A stretch of DNA of 64,000 nt from Novosphingobium sp. PP1Y (GCF_000253255.1 NC_015580.1:3547001-3611000), one strand, 5' to 3'. Positions 16,833 to 26,515 are shown, counted from the stretch's first letter. The notes: generated from the letters alone by a model not told the origin. A program made the numbers and translations.

Positions 16833-17384
16833 TCAGGATTCGCAGTCGCCGAGGCGCGTCGTCTTCATGTGCATCGACATCTTGGCCATCCGCTCACCCA
16901 TGCCGGGCATCGACTGCTCCATGTCGAGATTTACCTCGGAGCCCTGCGGGCTGACGGTACCGACCATCGTAGCCATCGCTTTTGCACCGGACTTGTCCTT
17001 GCACTCCAACTGAGCGTTCAGAGTACCGCCACTGACGTCGAAGCGCGAATAACTGCACTGGCTGTCGCCAGGTAGCGAATCGAGCATGTCCTTGTAGCCC
17101 TTGTCCGCCTCCGCTTGGGTCAGGCAGTAAGTGCGGGGCGGAACGTTCGCCATCATCGTCTTGAACTGGGCAGCGCCTTCCTTGCTCATCCCGGGAACTT
17201 CGAACTTCGTGAATTCCACCGTCTGGCGGTACTGGCCAGGCTGCGGAGGTTCGAGCTTGGCAACTTCCTGCTTCGCGACCGAGGCCTGCTCTTCCGGGCT
17301 CCTGGCCGGTTCCTTTTCCGAGCCGCATCCCGCGAGCGTCAGCACCGCGATGCCGGCAGCGGCTATGGCGATAAGTGGTTTCAT
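16833..17384 (-). CDS. DUF3617 lipoprotein
   Basis: 183-aa lipoprotein with the lipobox LAGC (Cys20) and a charged linker. The body follows the DUF3617 pattern: a GQYRQTVEFTKFEVPGM strand segment, a PRTYCLT turn, a cysteine in DSQCSYSRF and a final CES. These periplasmic or outer-membrane-anchored proteins are common in sphingomonads; function unknown. It is 37 bp upstream of nothing on its strand and reads away from uvrB. Confidence 0.85.
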   Translation of the reverse strand: MKPLIAIAAAGIAVLTLAGCGSEKEPARSPEEQASVAKQEVAKLEPPQPGQYRQTVEFTKFEVPGMSKEGAAQFKTMMANVPPRTYCLTQAEADKGYKDMLDSLPGDSQCSYSRFDVSGGTLNAQLECKDKSGAKAMATMVGTVSPQGSEVNLDMEQSMPGMGERMAKMSMHMKTTRLGDCES

Positions 17385-17502
17385 GTCCTGTCTTCCCTCT
17401 GGACCATCCCCTTGGGCGAGGGCGTAACACCCGCCCTGTGAACTGCCAACGATTCACTCTCCATCATTGCGGCGGGCCTTCATATACCCCATATGTTCCG
17501 CC

Positions 17503-19689
17503 ATGGCCGAACTCGTCATCCGCCGCGGGCTCGAGGAACCCGATACCTCGGGCCACTTCGTCCCCCACAAGCCGCTGCGACCCGAAAAGTCTCTGCCGGG
17601 CAAGAAGTTCCGGATCGTCTCCGACTACGAACCGGCGGGCGACCAGCCGACCGCCATCTCGGAACTGGTGCAATCGGCACAGGAAGGCGAACGCACGCAA
17701 GTGCTGCTGGGGGTCACCGGCTCGGGCAAGACCTTCACGATGGCCAAGGTGATCGAGGAACTGCAGCGTCCCGCGCTGATCCTGGCGCCCAACAAGATCC
17801 TTGCCGCCCAGCTCTATGCAGAGTTCAAGGACTTCTTCCCGGACAACGCGGTCGAGTACTTCGTATCGTACTACGACTACTACCAGCCCGAAGCCTACGT
17901 ACCCCGCTCCGACACCTACATCGAGAAGGAAAGCTCGGTGAACGAGGCGATCGACCGGATGCGCCACTCGGCCACGCGCGCCCTGCTCGAACGCGACGAC
18001 GTGATCATCGTCGCCTCGGTCTCCTGCCTCTACGGCATCGGCTCGGTCGAGACGTACTCGGCGATGATCTTCGACCTCAAGGCGGGCGAAACCCAGGACC
18101 AGCGCGAGATCATTCGCAAGCTCGTCGCCCTGCAGTACAAGCGCAACGATGCCGCCTTCACTCGCGGCACTTTCCGCGTGCGCGGCGACAATCTGGAAAT
18201 CTTCCCCTCGCACTACGAGGACATGGCCTGGCGCATCTCGTTCTTCGGCGACGAGATCGAGGAGATCTCCGAGTTCGATCCGCTGACCGGCAAGAAGGGC
18301 GCGGCGCTGGAGAAGATCCGGGTCTATGCCAATTCGCACTACGTCACCCCCGGCCCGACGATGAAGCAGGCGAGCGAGGCGATCCGCTTCGAGCTGACCG
18401 AGCGACTCAAGGAACTCGAAGCCGAAGGCCGCCTCCTGGAAGCGCAGCGGCTGGAGCAGCGCACCCAGTTCGACCTCGAGATGATCGCCGCGACCGGTTC
18501 GTGCAACGGCATCGAGAACTACTCGCGCTTCCTCACCGGGCGCATGCCGGGCGAACCACCGCCCACGCTGTTCGAGTACCTGCCCGACAATGCCCTGCTG
18601 TTCGTCGACGAAAGCCACCAGACGGTGCCGCAGATCGGCGCGATGTCCAAGGGAGACCATCGCCGCAAGATCACGCTGGCCGAGTACGGTTTCCGGCTGC
18701 CCAGCTGCATCGACAACCGCCCGCTGCGCTTCAATGAGTGGGATGCGATGCGCCCGCAGACCTTCGCTGTCTCGGCCACGCCCGGCAGTTGGGAGATGGA
18801 GCAGACCGGCGGCGTCTTCGCCGAACAGGTCATCCGTCCCACCGGTCTGATCGACCCGCCGGTGACCATCCGCCCGGTCGAGGACCAGGTGCAGGACTGC
18901 ATCAACGAGTGCAAGGAAACCGCAGCCAAGGGCTATCGCACCCTCGTCACCACCCTGACCAAGCGCATGGCCGAGGACCTTACCGAGTTCATGCACGAGG
19001 CAGGTGTGCGCGTGCGCTACATGCACTCCGACGTCGAAACGCTCGAGCGCATCGAGCTGATCCGCGACTTGCGCATGGGCGTTTACGACGTGCTGGTGGG
19101 CATCAACCTGCTGCGCGAGGGCCTCGACATTCCCGAATGCGGGCTCGTGTGCATCCTCGATGCCGACAAGGAAGGCTTCCTGCGCAGCGAAACATCGTTG
19201 ATCCAGACCATCGGGCGCGCTGCGCGCAACGTCGATGGCCGCGTGATCCTCTATGCCGACCGCATGACCGGCTCGATGGAGCGCGCCATCGCCGAGACCG
19301 ACCGCCGCCGCGAAAAGCAGCAGGCGTTCAACGAGGCCAACGGCATCACCCCGCAGACGATCAAGCGCCGCATCGCCGACATCGTCGCCGATACCGCCAG
19401 CCGCAACGGCGTGGTCGTCGATCTCGAGGACGGCGAGCGCAATGAACTGGTCGGCCACAACCTGCGCGCCTACATCGAGGAACTGGAGCAGCGCATGCGT
19501 GCTGCGGCAGCCGACCTCGAGTTCGAGGAAGCGGGACGCCTGCGCGACGAGATCCGCCGCCTCGAGGCCAGCGAACTCGGCCTGCCGGACGCACAGAAGA
19601 AGGCCCCGCTGGTGGGCCGGTCCAACGAAGGCAAGCCGGGGACGCGAAAGCTGCGTTACGGCAAGACGCAAAGAAAGTTCGGCCGCTGA
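17503..19689 (+). CDS. uvrB: excinuclease ABC subunit B
   Basis: Damage-verifying helicase-like subunit of nucleotide excision repair, 728 aa. Seen: Walker A GVTGSGKT (70-77), the beta-hairpin with FVSYYDYYQPEAYVP, Walker B region LFVDESHQT, helicase motifs V/VI (GINLLREGLDIPE; QTIGRAARN) and a C-terminal UVR domain (LEFEEAGRLRDEIRRLE) that docks UvrC. ATG 17503 matches the family start (MAELVIRR); the frame upstream to 17467 lacks a ribosome site. A possible terminator hairpin lies at 19847-19876. Confidence 0.97.
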   Translation: MAELVIRRGLEEPDTSGHFVPHKPLRPEKSLPGKKFRIVSDYEPAGDQPTAISELVQSAQEGERTQVLLGVTGSGKTFTMAKVIEELQRPALILAPNKILAAQLYAEFKDFFPDNAVEYFVSYYDYYQPEAYVPRSDTYIEKESSVNEAIDRMRHSATRALLERDDVIIVASVSCLYGIGSVETYSAMIFDLKAGETQDQREIIRKLVALQYKRNDAAFTRGTFRVRGDNLEIFPSHYEDMAWRISFFGDEIEEISEFDPLTGKKGAALEKIRVYANSHYVTPGPTMKQASEAIRFELTERLKELEAEGRLLEAQRLEQRTQFDLEMIAATGSCNGIENYSRFLTGRMPGEPPPTLFEYLPDNALLFVDESHQTVPQIGAMSKGDHRRKITLAEYGFRLPSCIDNRPLRFNEWDAMRPQTFAVSATPGSWEMEQTGGVFAEQVIRPTGLIDPPVTIRPVEDQVQDCINECKETAAKGYRTLVTTLTKRMAEDLTEFMHEAGVRVRYMHSDVETLERIELIRDLRMGVYDVLVGINLLREGLDIPECGLVCILDADKEGFLRSETSLIQTIGRAARNVDGRVILYADRMTGSMERAIAETDRRREKQQAFNEANGITPQTIKRRIADIVADTASRNGVVVDLEDGERNELVGHNLRAYIEELEQRMRAAAADLEFEEAGRLRDEIRRLEASELGLPDAQKKAPLVGRSNEGKPGTRKLRYGKTQRKFGR

Positions 19690-19846
19690 CGAAAGCGCGC
19701 AAGCTGAATATTGTCCGATCCTGGGCACTTGCCCTGTCCTGCGCGCGGCAGCGCGCGGAATATTTCCATCGACAGGAAACAAGTCGCGTACGATAGTGTT
19801 ACCAGGTCACACGACGCCGCGCGCGACCACGAGTTAACTGACATCG

Positions 19847-19876
19847 AGACCCCGTCCGCCTGTGCGTTCGGGGTCT
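19847..19876 (+). terminator. hairpin between uvrB and the sensor kinase
   Basis: An 8-bp perfect stem AGACCCCG/CGGGGTCT with a 14-nt loop, ending 7 nt before the kinase start. There is no U-run, so it may be a weak terminator for uvrB or a 5'-leader structure of the kinase. Confidence 0.4.
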
Positions 19877-19883
19877 TCAGGTG

Positions 19884-20942
19884 ATGCACCGGCTGACCGG
19901 AGAGAGCGCGAAGACCCCTATGCACCGACTGGCCAGCTTCGACGTCACGGCGAACATTCCCAGCGAAACCCGGCGAATCCTTGCCCAGATCGGCTTCGGC
20001 ATCATCTGCGCCCTGGCGATGATCGCACTGCGCGCGGCCATCAACATGTGGGCGCCGACCTCGGGTCCCTTCGCGCTGGTCTATCCCACGATCCTGATCG
20101 CCACGCTCTACGGTCACTGGCAGGCCGGCGCGGTCGCCTACCTGATCAGCTTCTTCTGGGCCTGGTGGATCGTCCTGCCCACGGTCCATTCGTTCCGGTT
20201 CGTGGTCGCGACCGACCCGCCGCGCGTGGCGATCAACGCAATGGCGGTTCTGGTCGTGCTGGTGCTGGCCGAGATCTTCCGCCGCGCGGTCCGGCAAGTT
20301 ACCCGCGCTCGCGATGCCGAACTGGAGCGGCGACAGGTGCTGCTGCGCGAACTGGAGCATCGCACCAAGAACAATTTCGCCCTCGTCGCCAGCCTGCTCT
20401 CGCTGCAGCGGCGGCGTCACGACAATCCCGAAATCGTCGAGGCGCTCGACCAGGCGATCGGCCGCGTCGACACCTTCGCGCGCGCCTATGAGAACCTCAA
20501 GCTGACCGACGCGGAAGGCTCTTACGTGCCGATGCGCCAGTATGTCGGCGACGTCGTCTCCCGGGTATCGGCCGGGTCCTTTCACGACCTTGTCGAAATC
20601 GAGGTCAGGTCCAGCGATTGCGAACTGCCGCAGCAGACTGCCGTCGCCATCTGCCTGTTCATCAACGAGGCGCTGACCAACAGCGCCAAGTACGCATTCC
20701 CCGACGGCGCCGCCGGCAAGGTCAGCGTGACGTTCACCGGCAACGAGGACAACTGGGAGCTCAGGGTGGTGGACGACGGCGTCGGCGCCGCGGACGAATC
20801 GCGCCAGCAGAAGGCCGCGGGAACCGCCGGCATGGGAGTGGGCCTCATGGAAGCCTTCGCCCGGCAGGCCGAGGCGGAATATTTCGTCGGCGAGACCGCG
20901 CGCGGACGCAGCGTCCACTTGCGGCGCGGCAACGGCAACTAG
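19884..20942 (+). CDS. membrane sensor histidine kinase, HisKA_2 family with DUF4118-like input
   Basis: 352-aa kinase. Residues 32-135 hold about four membrane helices arranged like DUF4118. Then comes a short coiled linker and the HisKA_2 phospho-acceptor ELEHRTKNNFALVASLLSLQ with His159. The ATPase domain has the N box NEALTNSAKYAFPDG, G1 VDDGVG and G2 GMGVGLMEAF. Kinases of this class often feed PhyR-type or single-receiver regulators; none is next to it. ATG 19884, GTG 19881 and ATG 19920 are all possible starts; only the first residues differ. Confidence 0.88.
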   Translation: MHRLTGESAKTPMHRLASFDVTANIPSETRRILAQIGFGIICALAMIALRAAINMWAPTSGPFALVYPTILIATLYGHWQAGAVAYLISFFWAWWIVLPTVHSFRFVVATDPPRVAINAMAVLVVLVLAEIFRRAVRQVTRARDAELERRQVLLRELEHRTKNNFALVASLLSLQRRRHDNPEIVEALDQAIGRVDTFARAYENLKLTDAEGSYVPMRQYVGDVVSRVSAGSFHDLVEIEVRSSDCELPQQTAVAICLFINEALTNSAKYAFPDGAAGKVSVTFTGNEDNWELRVVDDGVGAADESRQQKAAGTAGMGVGLMEAFARQAEAEYFVGETARGRSVHLRRGNGN

Positions 20943-21034
20943 GCGCGCGGCCAGCCCCTTGCAGGCGGCGCGACGGACGATAAAGTGCCCCGCTTCGGGT
21001 GCCCAAGGCACTGCAATCGAGGTCACTTCCCCCC

Positions 21035-22549
21035 ATGCGACTTCTCGCTCTGGCCGCATCGGCCGCCATCTTTACCGCCGCTTCCACCCTCTCCCCCGTC
21101 GCGCTCCATGCCGAGGAAAAGGCCGCCGAGGCCAAGTCCGACGACAAGAGCGCCGAAGACCGGCTCGAACCCTTCCCCGCTCCGAAATCGATCAGGCAAT
21201 CGGCCGTGATCGGCGGGAAGACCGTGAACTACACCGCCACAGTCGGCGCCCTTCCCGTCAAGGACGACAAGGGCAAGGTCATCGGCGAGGTCGTCTATAC
21301 CGCCTATACCGTCCCCGGACGCGCAACCGACCGGCCCGTCACCTTCGCTTTCAACGGCGGCCCCGGCGCGGCCTCGGTCTATCTCAACCTCGGTGCGATC
21401 GGCCCCAAGCGCGTACCGTTCGGCGCACAGGGCGATGCCCCGTCCGACCCGGCGGTGCTGCGCGACAATCCCAATTCCTGGCTCGATTTCACCGATCTCG
21501 TCTTCATCGATCCCATAGGAACCGGGTTTTCGCGCTCACGCGTGGACGAAGAGCAGTCGAAGAAGGCATTCTATTCGGCCGATGCCGACATCCACTACCT
21601 CAGCCGCATCGTCTATGACTGGCTCGTCGCCAACGATCGTCTGACCAGCCGCAAGTACCTCACCGGCGAAAGCTATGGCGGCTACCGGGTCCCGCGCCTC
21701 GCCTATTACCTGCAGACGCAGATGGGCGTCGGCATTTCCGGAATGACGCTGGTCTCGCCCTATCTCGACCCGCCCGCCATCGGCGAGGACGATGCCCTTT
21801 CACCCCTGCCCTGGATGATCGCCTATCCATCGATGGCGGCGGGGCATTTCGAGCGTCAGGGCCTGCACCTCGACGATGCCACGATGGGCCCGGTCGAAAC
21901 CTACATGCGTACCCAGTTCGTTCAGGATTTCCTTGCCGGACCGCGCGACAAGGCCGCGACCGACCGGCTTTCGGCCAGGGTCGCGGAACTCACCGGACTG
22001 GATCCGGCGATGGTCCGTCGCATGAACGGACGCGTCGACATTGCCACTTACCTTCGCGAAATCCGCCGCGATCAGGGGCTCATCGGATCGGTCTACGATT
22101 CCAACTACACCGCCTACGACCCCTTCCCGGCCAGCGCTTCGCCCCAGTATAACGATCCGCTGCTGACCACGCTGATCGCTCCGACGACTTCAGCCATGGT
22201 GGACTTCGTCACCCGGCAGGTCGGCTGGAAGGTCGATGCGCGCTACAACGCGCTGTCCTACGACGTGAACGAGAAGTGGGACCGCGACGATACCGACAGC
22301 CCGGTTTCCGACCTGCGGCGCGCCATTTCCATCGACCCGAAGATGACGGTCGATATCGTCCATGGCTGGGACGACCTGTCCTGCCCCTACTTCGCCTCAC
22401 GCCTCATCGTTTCGCAGATGCCCGACTTCGGCGTCGAGAACCGGGTGCGCCTGCACATGTACCCCGGCGGGCACATGTTCTATTCGCGCTCGGACAGCGG
22501 CGAGATGATGCGTCAGGATGTCATGGCCAGCTACCGGGCAAGGGGCTGA
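21035..22549 (+). CDS. secreted serine carboxypeptidase-like peptidase, family S10
   Basis: 504-aa exported alpha/beta-hydrolase peptidase. ATG 21035 opens a signal peptide cut near ALHAEE. Family motifs: oxyanion segment FNGGPGAASVY, nucleophile GESYGGYRVP, acid in HGWDDLSCPY and base in MYPGGHMFYSR. S10 enzymes trim C-terminal residues at acid pH; bacterial members with periplasmic location are common in sphingomonads and xanthomonads. It stands alone on the plus strand. Confidence 0.88.
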   Translation: MRLLALAASAAIFTAASTLSPVALHAEEKAAEAKSDDKSAEDRLEPFPAPKSIRQSAVIGGKTVNYTATVGALPVKDDKGKVIGEVVYTAYTVPGRATDRPVTFAFNGGPGAASVYLNLGAIGPKRVPFGAQGDAPSDPAVLRDNPNSWLDFTDLVFIDPIGTGFSRSRVDEEQSKKAFYSADADIHYLSRIVYDWLVANDRLTSRKYLTGESYGGYRVPRLAYYLQTQMGVGISGMTLVSPYLDPPAIGEDDALSPLPWMIAYPSMAAGHFERQGLHLDDATMGPVETYMRTQFVQDFLAGPRDKAATDRLSARVAELTGLDPAMVRRMNGRVDIATYLREIRRDQGLIGSVYDSNYTAYDPFPASASPQYNDPLLTTLIAPTTSAMVDFVTRQVGWKVDARYNALSYDVNEKWDRDDTDSPVSDLRRAISIDPKMTVDIVHGWDDLSCPYFASRLIVSQMPDFGVENRVRLHMYPGGHMFYSRSDSGEMMRQDVMASYRARG

Positions 22550-22643
22550 GCGCCAGCCGCTGCGACGACGCGCAGCTATCGATTCAGCGCGACGGGGCAG
22601 CGCACGGGGCGTATGATCGCCCGGTCCAACCGGGAGAGTAACC

Positions 22644-23072
22644 GTGCGCCTGCCCCCGCTTGCTAACCGCGCCCTTGCAGCCGCAGCCCTTGCCGCCGCT
22701 GCGGTGACGATCCCGACAGCTGCCGCCGCCGACGGCAATGCCGCGCCACCGGCCGAGCGGATTACCGTCACGCTCAGCAACTTCGCTTTCGATCCATCGG
22801 TGATCGCCCTGCATCACGGACGCCCCTACGTCCTGCACATCGTCAATGGCGCCAAGGGAGGCCACAACTTCCAGGCCGGGGCCTTCTTCGCCGACGCCGC
22901 GCTTGCCCCGGACGACAGGGGCAAGGTGAGGGACGGCAAGATCGAACTGAAGGGCGGCGAGGCGGTCGATCTCAGGCTGACCGCCCCGCAGGCACCGGCG
23001 ACCTACCCGCTCAAGTGCACACATTTCCTTCATGCCGGGTTCGGCATGAAGGGGAAGATCGTCGTCGACTGA
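22644..23072 (+). CDS. periplasmic cupredoxin-like copper protein
   Basis: 142-aa exported protein: a signal peptide rich in Ala (cut near AAAADG), then a single cupredoxin fold. Likely copper ligands are the His in GGHNFQ and the Cys-His-Met set in PLKCTHFLHAGFGMKG, close to the type-1 copper pattern. It could be a small electron carrier or copper chaperone. The start is GTG 22644 after gggagag. No redox partner gene lies next to it. Confidence 0.78.
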   Translation: MRLPPLANRALAAAALAAAAVTIPTAAAADGNAAPPAERITVTLSNFAFDPSVIALHHGRPYVLHIVNGAKGGHNFQAGAFFADAALAPDDRGKVRDGKIELKGGEAVDLRLTAPQAPATYPLKCTHFLHAGFGMKGKIVVD

Positions 23073-23078
23073 CGCGCA

Positions 23079-23678
23079 TCAGAGCTTGCCGAACTTGGCC
23101 TCATAGGCGGCGCTGTCTCCGCTCGAGAGGAGCTTTGCCTGCTCAACCCAGTTGTCGCGGCGCGGACGTCCCGCGAAAGAGCCCAGCTTGGTGTCCAACT
23201 CGTCGAGATCCGCCTCGGTCCAGGCCGCGATCTGCTCGTAGCGGGTCACGCCGAGCGAGGTCAGGAGCGTCGCCATCTTGGGGCCGAGCCCCTTGATCTT
23301 GCGCAGATCGTCAGCCTCGCCAGCTGCCGTTTCGGCCTTCGGCGCGGCAGGGGCGGGTGCGGAAGTGGTTGTGGGAGTGGGCGCAGGCGCTGCGGGCTTT
23401 TTCACCGCGTCGACTTCGTCCTGCGCGGCGACTGCGATCACCTCGCCTATACCAGCCATCGTGCCCGCCATCGCGGGCGGATCGATATGGGCGGCAGGCG
23501 GCGCGTCGATCAGCGCCTGGTTGCGCTTGGCCGGAGCGGCCCCTTCATCGAGGACGTCGGGCCGGCGATCGCGCCTGCCCTGCTTCGAGCCATGCACGAA
23601 GAGCCAGTAGGCAACGACAATGCCGATCAGCAGAGCGGCAATAAAGATCAGCCAATTGGCTTCGATCATCTGCACCAA
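23079..23678 (-). CDS. membrane-anchored helix-hairpin-helix protein
   Basis: 199-aa protein with one N-terminal membrane helix (NWLIFIAALLIGIVVAYWLF), a basic patch, an Ala/Pro-rich linker (about 60-120) and a C-terminal HhH domain (LRKIKGLGPKMATLLTSLGV). Such proteins are usually described as predicted flap-endonuclease-like or HhH proteins; no nuclease residues are visible, so DNA or protein binding at the membrane is all that can be inferred. TTG 23678 has the better-placed ribosome site (aaggga, 6 nt away); ATG 23669 is the alternative. A 30-aa membrane peptide gene ends 3 bp before this start. Confidence 0.75.
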   Translation of the reverse strand: MVQMIEANWLIFIAALLIGIVVAYWLFVHGSKQGRRDRRPDVLDEGAAPAKRNQALIDAPPAAHIDPPAMAGTMAGIGEVIAVAAQDEVDAVKKPAAPAPTPTTTSAPAPAAPKAETAAGEADDLRKIKGLGPKMATLLTSLGVTRYEQIAAWTEADLDELDTKLGSFAGRPRRDNWVEQAKLLSSGDSAAYEAKFGKL

Positions 23679-23681
23679 GAT

Positions 23682-23774
23682 CTATCCCTTCCGGTTCCAC
23701 AAGAGCCAGCCGATGCCGAAGCCGACGCAATATGTCAGCAGCACCGAGACGGCCATTTCAAGCCAAAGCGGCAT
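23682..23774 (-). CDS. 30-aa single-pass membrane peptide
   Basis: A short open frame reading MPLWLEMAVSVLLTYCVGFG then IGWLLWNRKG. It is one hydrophobic helix with a basic C-terminal end, as expected for a small inner-membrane protein. ATG 23774 has a good ribosome site (agaaagga, 7 nt away). Its stop lies 3 bp before the TTG start of the HhH protein, and its stop region contains that gene's ribosome site, so the two look translationally coupled. No family is recognised; small size limits confidence. Confidence 0.6.
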   Translation of the reverse strand: MPLWLEMAVSVLLTYCVGFGIGWLLWNRKG

Positions 23775-23860
23775 CCGCGCATCCTTTCTGCCACGATCCC
23801 GTGGCCTCGCGGATCTGCCCATGACCAAAGTCGGGCGCGCGCTCAACAGACAAGTTCATA

Positions 23861-24589
23861 TCAGCCCGGCCCCGGCGTATCGATCGGCGTCGGCTTGACC
23901 GGCGCGGACGTGATCACCGAGAATTCAATGCGGCGGTTGGCCGGATCGCGCGGATCGAGCCCCGGAATCGGATCGCGCGCCCCCACGCCAGCCGCCCGCA
24001 ATCCGTCGGCCGGAATGCCGCGCCCGACGAGAGCCCATCGCACCGCTTCCGCCCGCGCCTTGGACAGCGCGACATTGGCCTCGCTGTTGCCGACGCCATC
24101 GGTATGGCCGGTCACCGCAATAATGCTGCCCACGCAGGGCCGAAGGGCATGGGCGACTTCATCGAGCAGCCGCTCGCTGGCCGGGTCGATGCGCGCGCTG
24201 GCCTCGGAAAAGCGGATCGTGCGTGTCCGCAGGATCGTCTGGACGTCGTCCTGGCAATGCAATGTGGTCACGGCCGGGACGCCTTCGCTATCCCGCGCCC
24301 AGCTTACACCGCCTATGCCCGGCACTTCGGCAACTGCCGATGCCACCCGCTTGCGCGTGGCCGCGTCGAGCTTGCGCCCTCCGGAAAGGATCGGGTGGCG
24401 TGTGTACCAGCCGTAGCGGTCGCGGAAAGCCAGGTCGATGTCCTGCCCGCCCGCCGCATCGCGGGCGGCCACCGCCTTGCGCTCCAACCCGGCGATGAAG
24501 ACCGGCCCGTAAAGGCGGGAGGCGGCGAAGGACAAGGCCAGGCACAGGGCAGCTCCGGCTGCAGCAATCGAGGCTCGGCGCGGGTTCAT
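23861..24589 (-). CDS. OmpA-family protein with single membrane helix
   Basis: 242-aa envelope protein. An N-terminal uncleaved anchor or signal (residues 8-30) leads to a middle region with a BON-like pattern (KLDAATRKRVASAVAEVPGI) and a C-terminal OmpA peptidoglycan-binding domain: VTGHTDGVGNSEANVALSKA with the expected Asp and the closing NRRIEFSV. It probably tethers the inner membrane to peptidoglycan. ATG 24589 is preferred over 24610 because it opens directly on the basic-hydrophobic segment. It follows the VWA gene by 32 bp and may share its transcript. Confidence 0.82.
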   Translation of the reverse strand: MNPRRASIAAAGAALCLALSFAASRLYGPVFIAGLERKAVAARDAAGGQDIDLAFRDRYGWYTRHPILSGGRKLDAATRKRVASAVAEVPGIGGVSWARDSEGVPAVTTLHCQDDVQTILRTRTIRFSEASARIDPASERLLDEVAHALRPCVGSIIAVTGHTDGVGNSEANVALSKARAEAVRWALVGRGIPADGLRAAGVGARDPIPGLDPRDPANRRIEFSVITSAPVKPTPIDTPGPG

Positions 24590-24621
24590 GCCCTCAAGCC
24601 TAGGGCGCAAACCCGGCGCTG

Positions 24622-26403
24622 TCAGCCTCCTTCGCGCGAATTGCCCCCAAGCGAATCGGCGACGTCGACAAGCTTGACGAACTCCTGCCGCCAGTAATCG
24701 TCCTGGGCACCGGCAAGCTGGCGGATCTGCGCGGGGGTGAAGCCGCCCAGCAGGTCGTCGCCGCGCAGCGACTGGCCGAAGGCGGCAACCGCGGCGGCAA
24801 AGGCGAAATCCCCGCGCGGCCGCGCGGCGGCGGCCATCAGGCGCGCAGGAACCGGGCGCTCGATCAGCTTCGAGACTTTGCCGCCGGGCAGCTTATAGCG
24901 CAGCTTGACGAAGGCCAGCTCGCCGGACTGCCTGGCCGCCGCGGGCAGCGGATCGTCATAGCGGCGCGGCGCGATCCAGCCTTTCGCACCGGCAGGCACG
25001 ATCTCGTAGATCGCGGTGACCTGGTGGCCGGCGCCGATGTCGCCGGCATCGACCTTGTCGTTGTCGAAATCCTGTTCGCGCAGCGCCCGGTTCTCATAAC
25101 CGAGCAGGCGATACTGGCTGACCTGGGCGGGGTTGAACTCGACCTGGATCTTCACGTCCTTGGCGATGGTGAACAGGGTAGAGCTCATCTGCTCGCCCAG
25201 CACCTTCTTCGCTTCCAGAGCGCTGTCGATATACGCGTAGTTGCCGTTCCCGTGGTCGGCGATCTGCTCCATCAGCGCTTCATTGTAATTGCCCTGCCCG
25301 AAGCCGAGCGTGGTGAGCGTGATGCCGTTGTCGCGCTCCTTTTCGATCATGGCGATCAGGTCGTCGCGGTTGGTGACACCGACGTTGAAATCGCCATCGG
25401 TGCCGATGAGGATACGGTTCACCCCGCCTTCGATGAAGTTGTCCCGGGCAATGTTGTAGGCCAGCTGGAGCCCGGCGGCCCCGGCAGTCGATCCGCCCGC
25501 CTGCAATCGGTCCAGCGCATCGCGGATCTTGCGGGTGTCGTTGGTCGGCTCGAGCACCAGCCCGGCCGCACCGGCATAGACGACGATCGAGACCTTGTCC
25601 TGCTTGCCCAGTTCACCCGCGAGCCCGGCCAGTGCCGACTTGAGCAGCGGCAGCTTGTCGGGCGCGTTCATCGAGCCGGACACGTCGACAAGAAAAACGA
25701 GGTTGGCGGGCGGCCGTCCCTCGCGCGGGAGGTCATAGCCACGCAGGCCCACGCGCAGGAGCCGGGTGGCCGGGTTCCAGGGCGTGAGCGCAAGGTCGGT
25801 CGTTACCGAGAAGGGAACGTCCCGGCTTTCGGGCCGCGCATAGTCGTAGCGGAAATAGTTGATCATCTCCTCCGTGCGCACGGCCCGCGCCGGGGGAAGC
25901 TGGCCTTGCGCCAGGAAGCGGCGGGCATTGGCATAAGCGCCGGTGTCGACGTCGACCGAGAAGGTCGAGACGGGCTCCTCGCGCGCGAGATGGACGGGTG
26001 AGACCTCCTTGCCCTCGTATTGCTCACGCCCGGGGTCGGTCGCCACCTGGACCGGCGGAACGAGAAGCCGCGAAGAATAGGGTGGAGGAGGTGGAGGGGG
26101 TGAAGGGGGTGAAGGCGGCGCGGCCATCGCGATCGACGCCGGCGGGGCGACTTGCGCCTCGGCCTGAACCGAGCCCGCATTCTTGCGCTGCGCGGTGGTC
26201 ACGATCGTGGTTCCATCCTGAACGGCCACGGCAGGCGGCGCCTGGGTCGCGGCCTCGCGCGGTCTTGTCGCATCGGCCTGCACGGCGCCCTGCCCGCTTG
26301 CCAGATCGCCGGTTTCACCCGCACAGCCGGCGACAAGAAAGAGAACCGTCGAAATACTCGTGCCCGCAATCCATGAACGCGGGCCTGCGTTTTGCTTCGG
26401 CAT
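24622..26403 (-). CDS. VWA-domain lipoprotein (YfbK-like)
   Basis: 593-aa lipoprotein with lipobox VAGC (Cys27), a low-complexity Ala/Gln region, a poly-proline run near residues 99-109, the family's N-terminal extracellular segment (FSVDVDTGAYANARRFL, about 150), a von Willebrand A domain with MIDAS DVSGS (240-244), and a C-terminal DUF3520-type domain. VWA proteins bind partners through the metal site; the role of this group is unknown. The OmpA-like gene lies 32 bp downstream. Confidence 0.88.
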   Translation of the reverse strand: MPKQNAGPRSWIAGTSISTVLFLVAGCAGETGDLASGQGAVQADATRPREAATQAPPAVAVQDGTTIVTTAQRKNAGSVQAEAQVAPPASIAMAAPPSPPSPPPPPPPYSSRLLVPPVQVATDPGREQYEGKEVSPVHLAREEPVSTFSVDVDTGAYANARRFLAQGQLPPARAVRTEEMINYFRYDYARPESRDVPFSVTTDLALTPWNPATRLLRVGLRGYDLPREGRPPANLVFLVDVSGSMNAPDKLPLLKSALAGLAGELGKQDKVSIVVYAGAAGLVLEPTNDTRKIRDALDRLQAGGSTAGAAGLQLAYNIARDNFIEGGVNRILIGTDGDFNVGVTNRDDLIAMIEKERDNGITLTTLGFGQGNYNEALMEQIADHGNGNYAYIDSALEAKKVLGEQMSSTLFTIAKDVKIQVEFNPAQVSQYRLLGYENRALREQDFDNDKVDAGDIGAGHQVTAIYEIVPAGAKGWIAPRRYDDPLPAAARQSGELAFVKLRYKLPGGKVSKLIERPVPARLMAAAARPRGDFAFAAAVAAFGQSLRGDDLLGGFTPAQIRQLAGAQDDYWRQEFVKLVDVADSLGGNSREGG

Positions 26404-26515
26404 GGCCTTCCCTCCTCTCGGATTCTTTCCCGGAGCGAAGAAGGGCCTAGTGCGGGTTAATCGCGACTGAATGCCGTTGGCGCGCGACGAACCGATTACA
26501 GCGAGTTAATCGGGT

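Noticed and set aside
17464..19782. 772-codon open frame on the minus strand opposite uvrB
   Set aside because: It mirrors uvrB exactly; uvrB has full motif support. Long antisense frames are expected in high-GC DNA.
26040..26110. Gly/Glu-coding purine-rich tract as a separate repeat element
   Set aside because: It is the poly-proline linker of the VWA lipoprotein read on the other strand.
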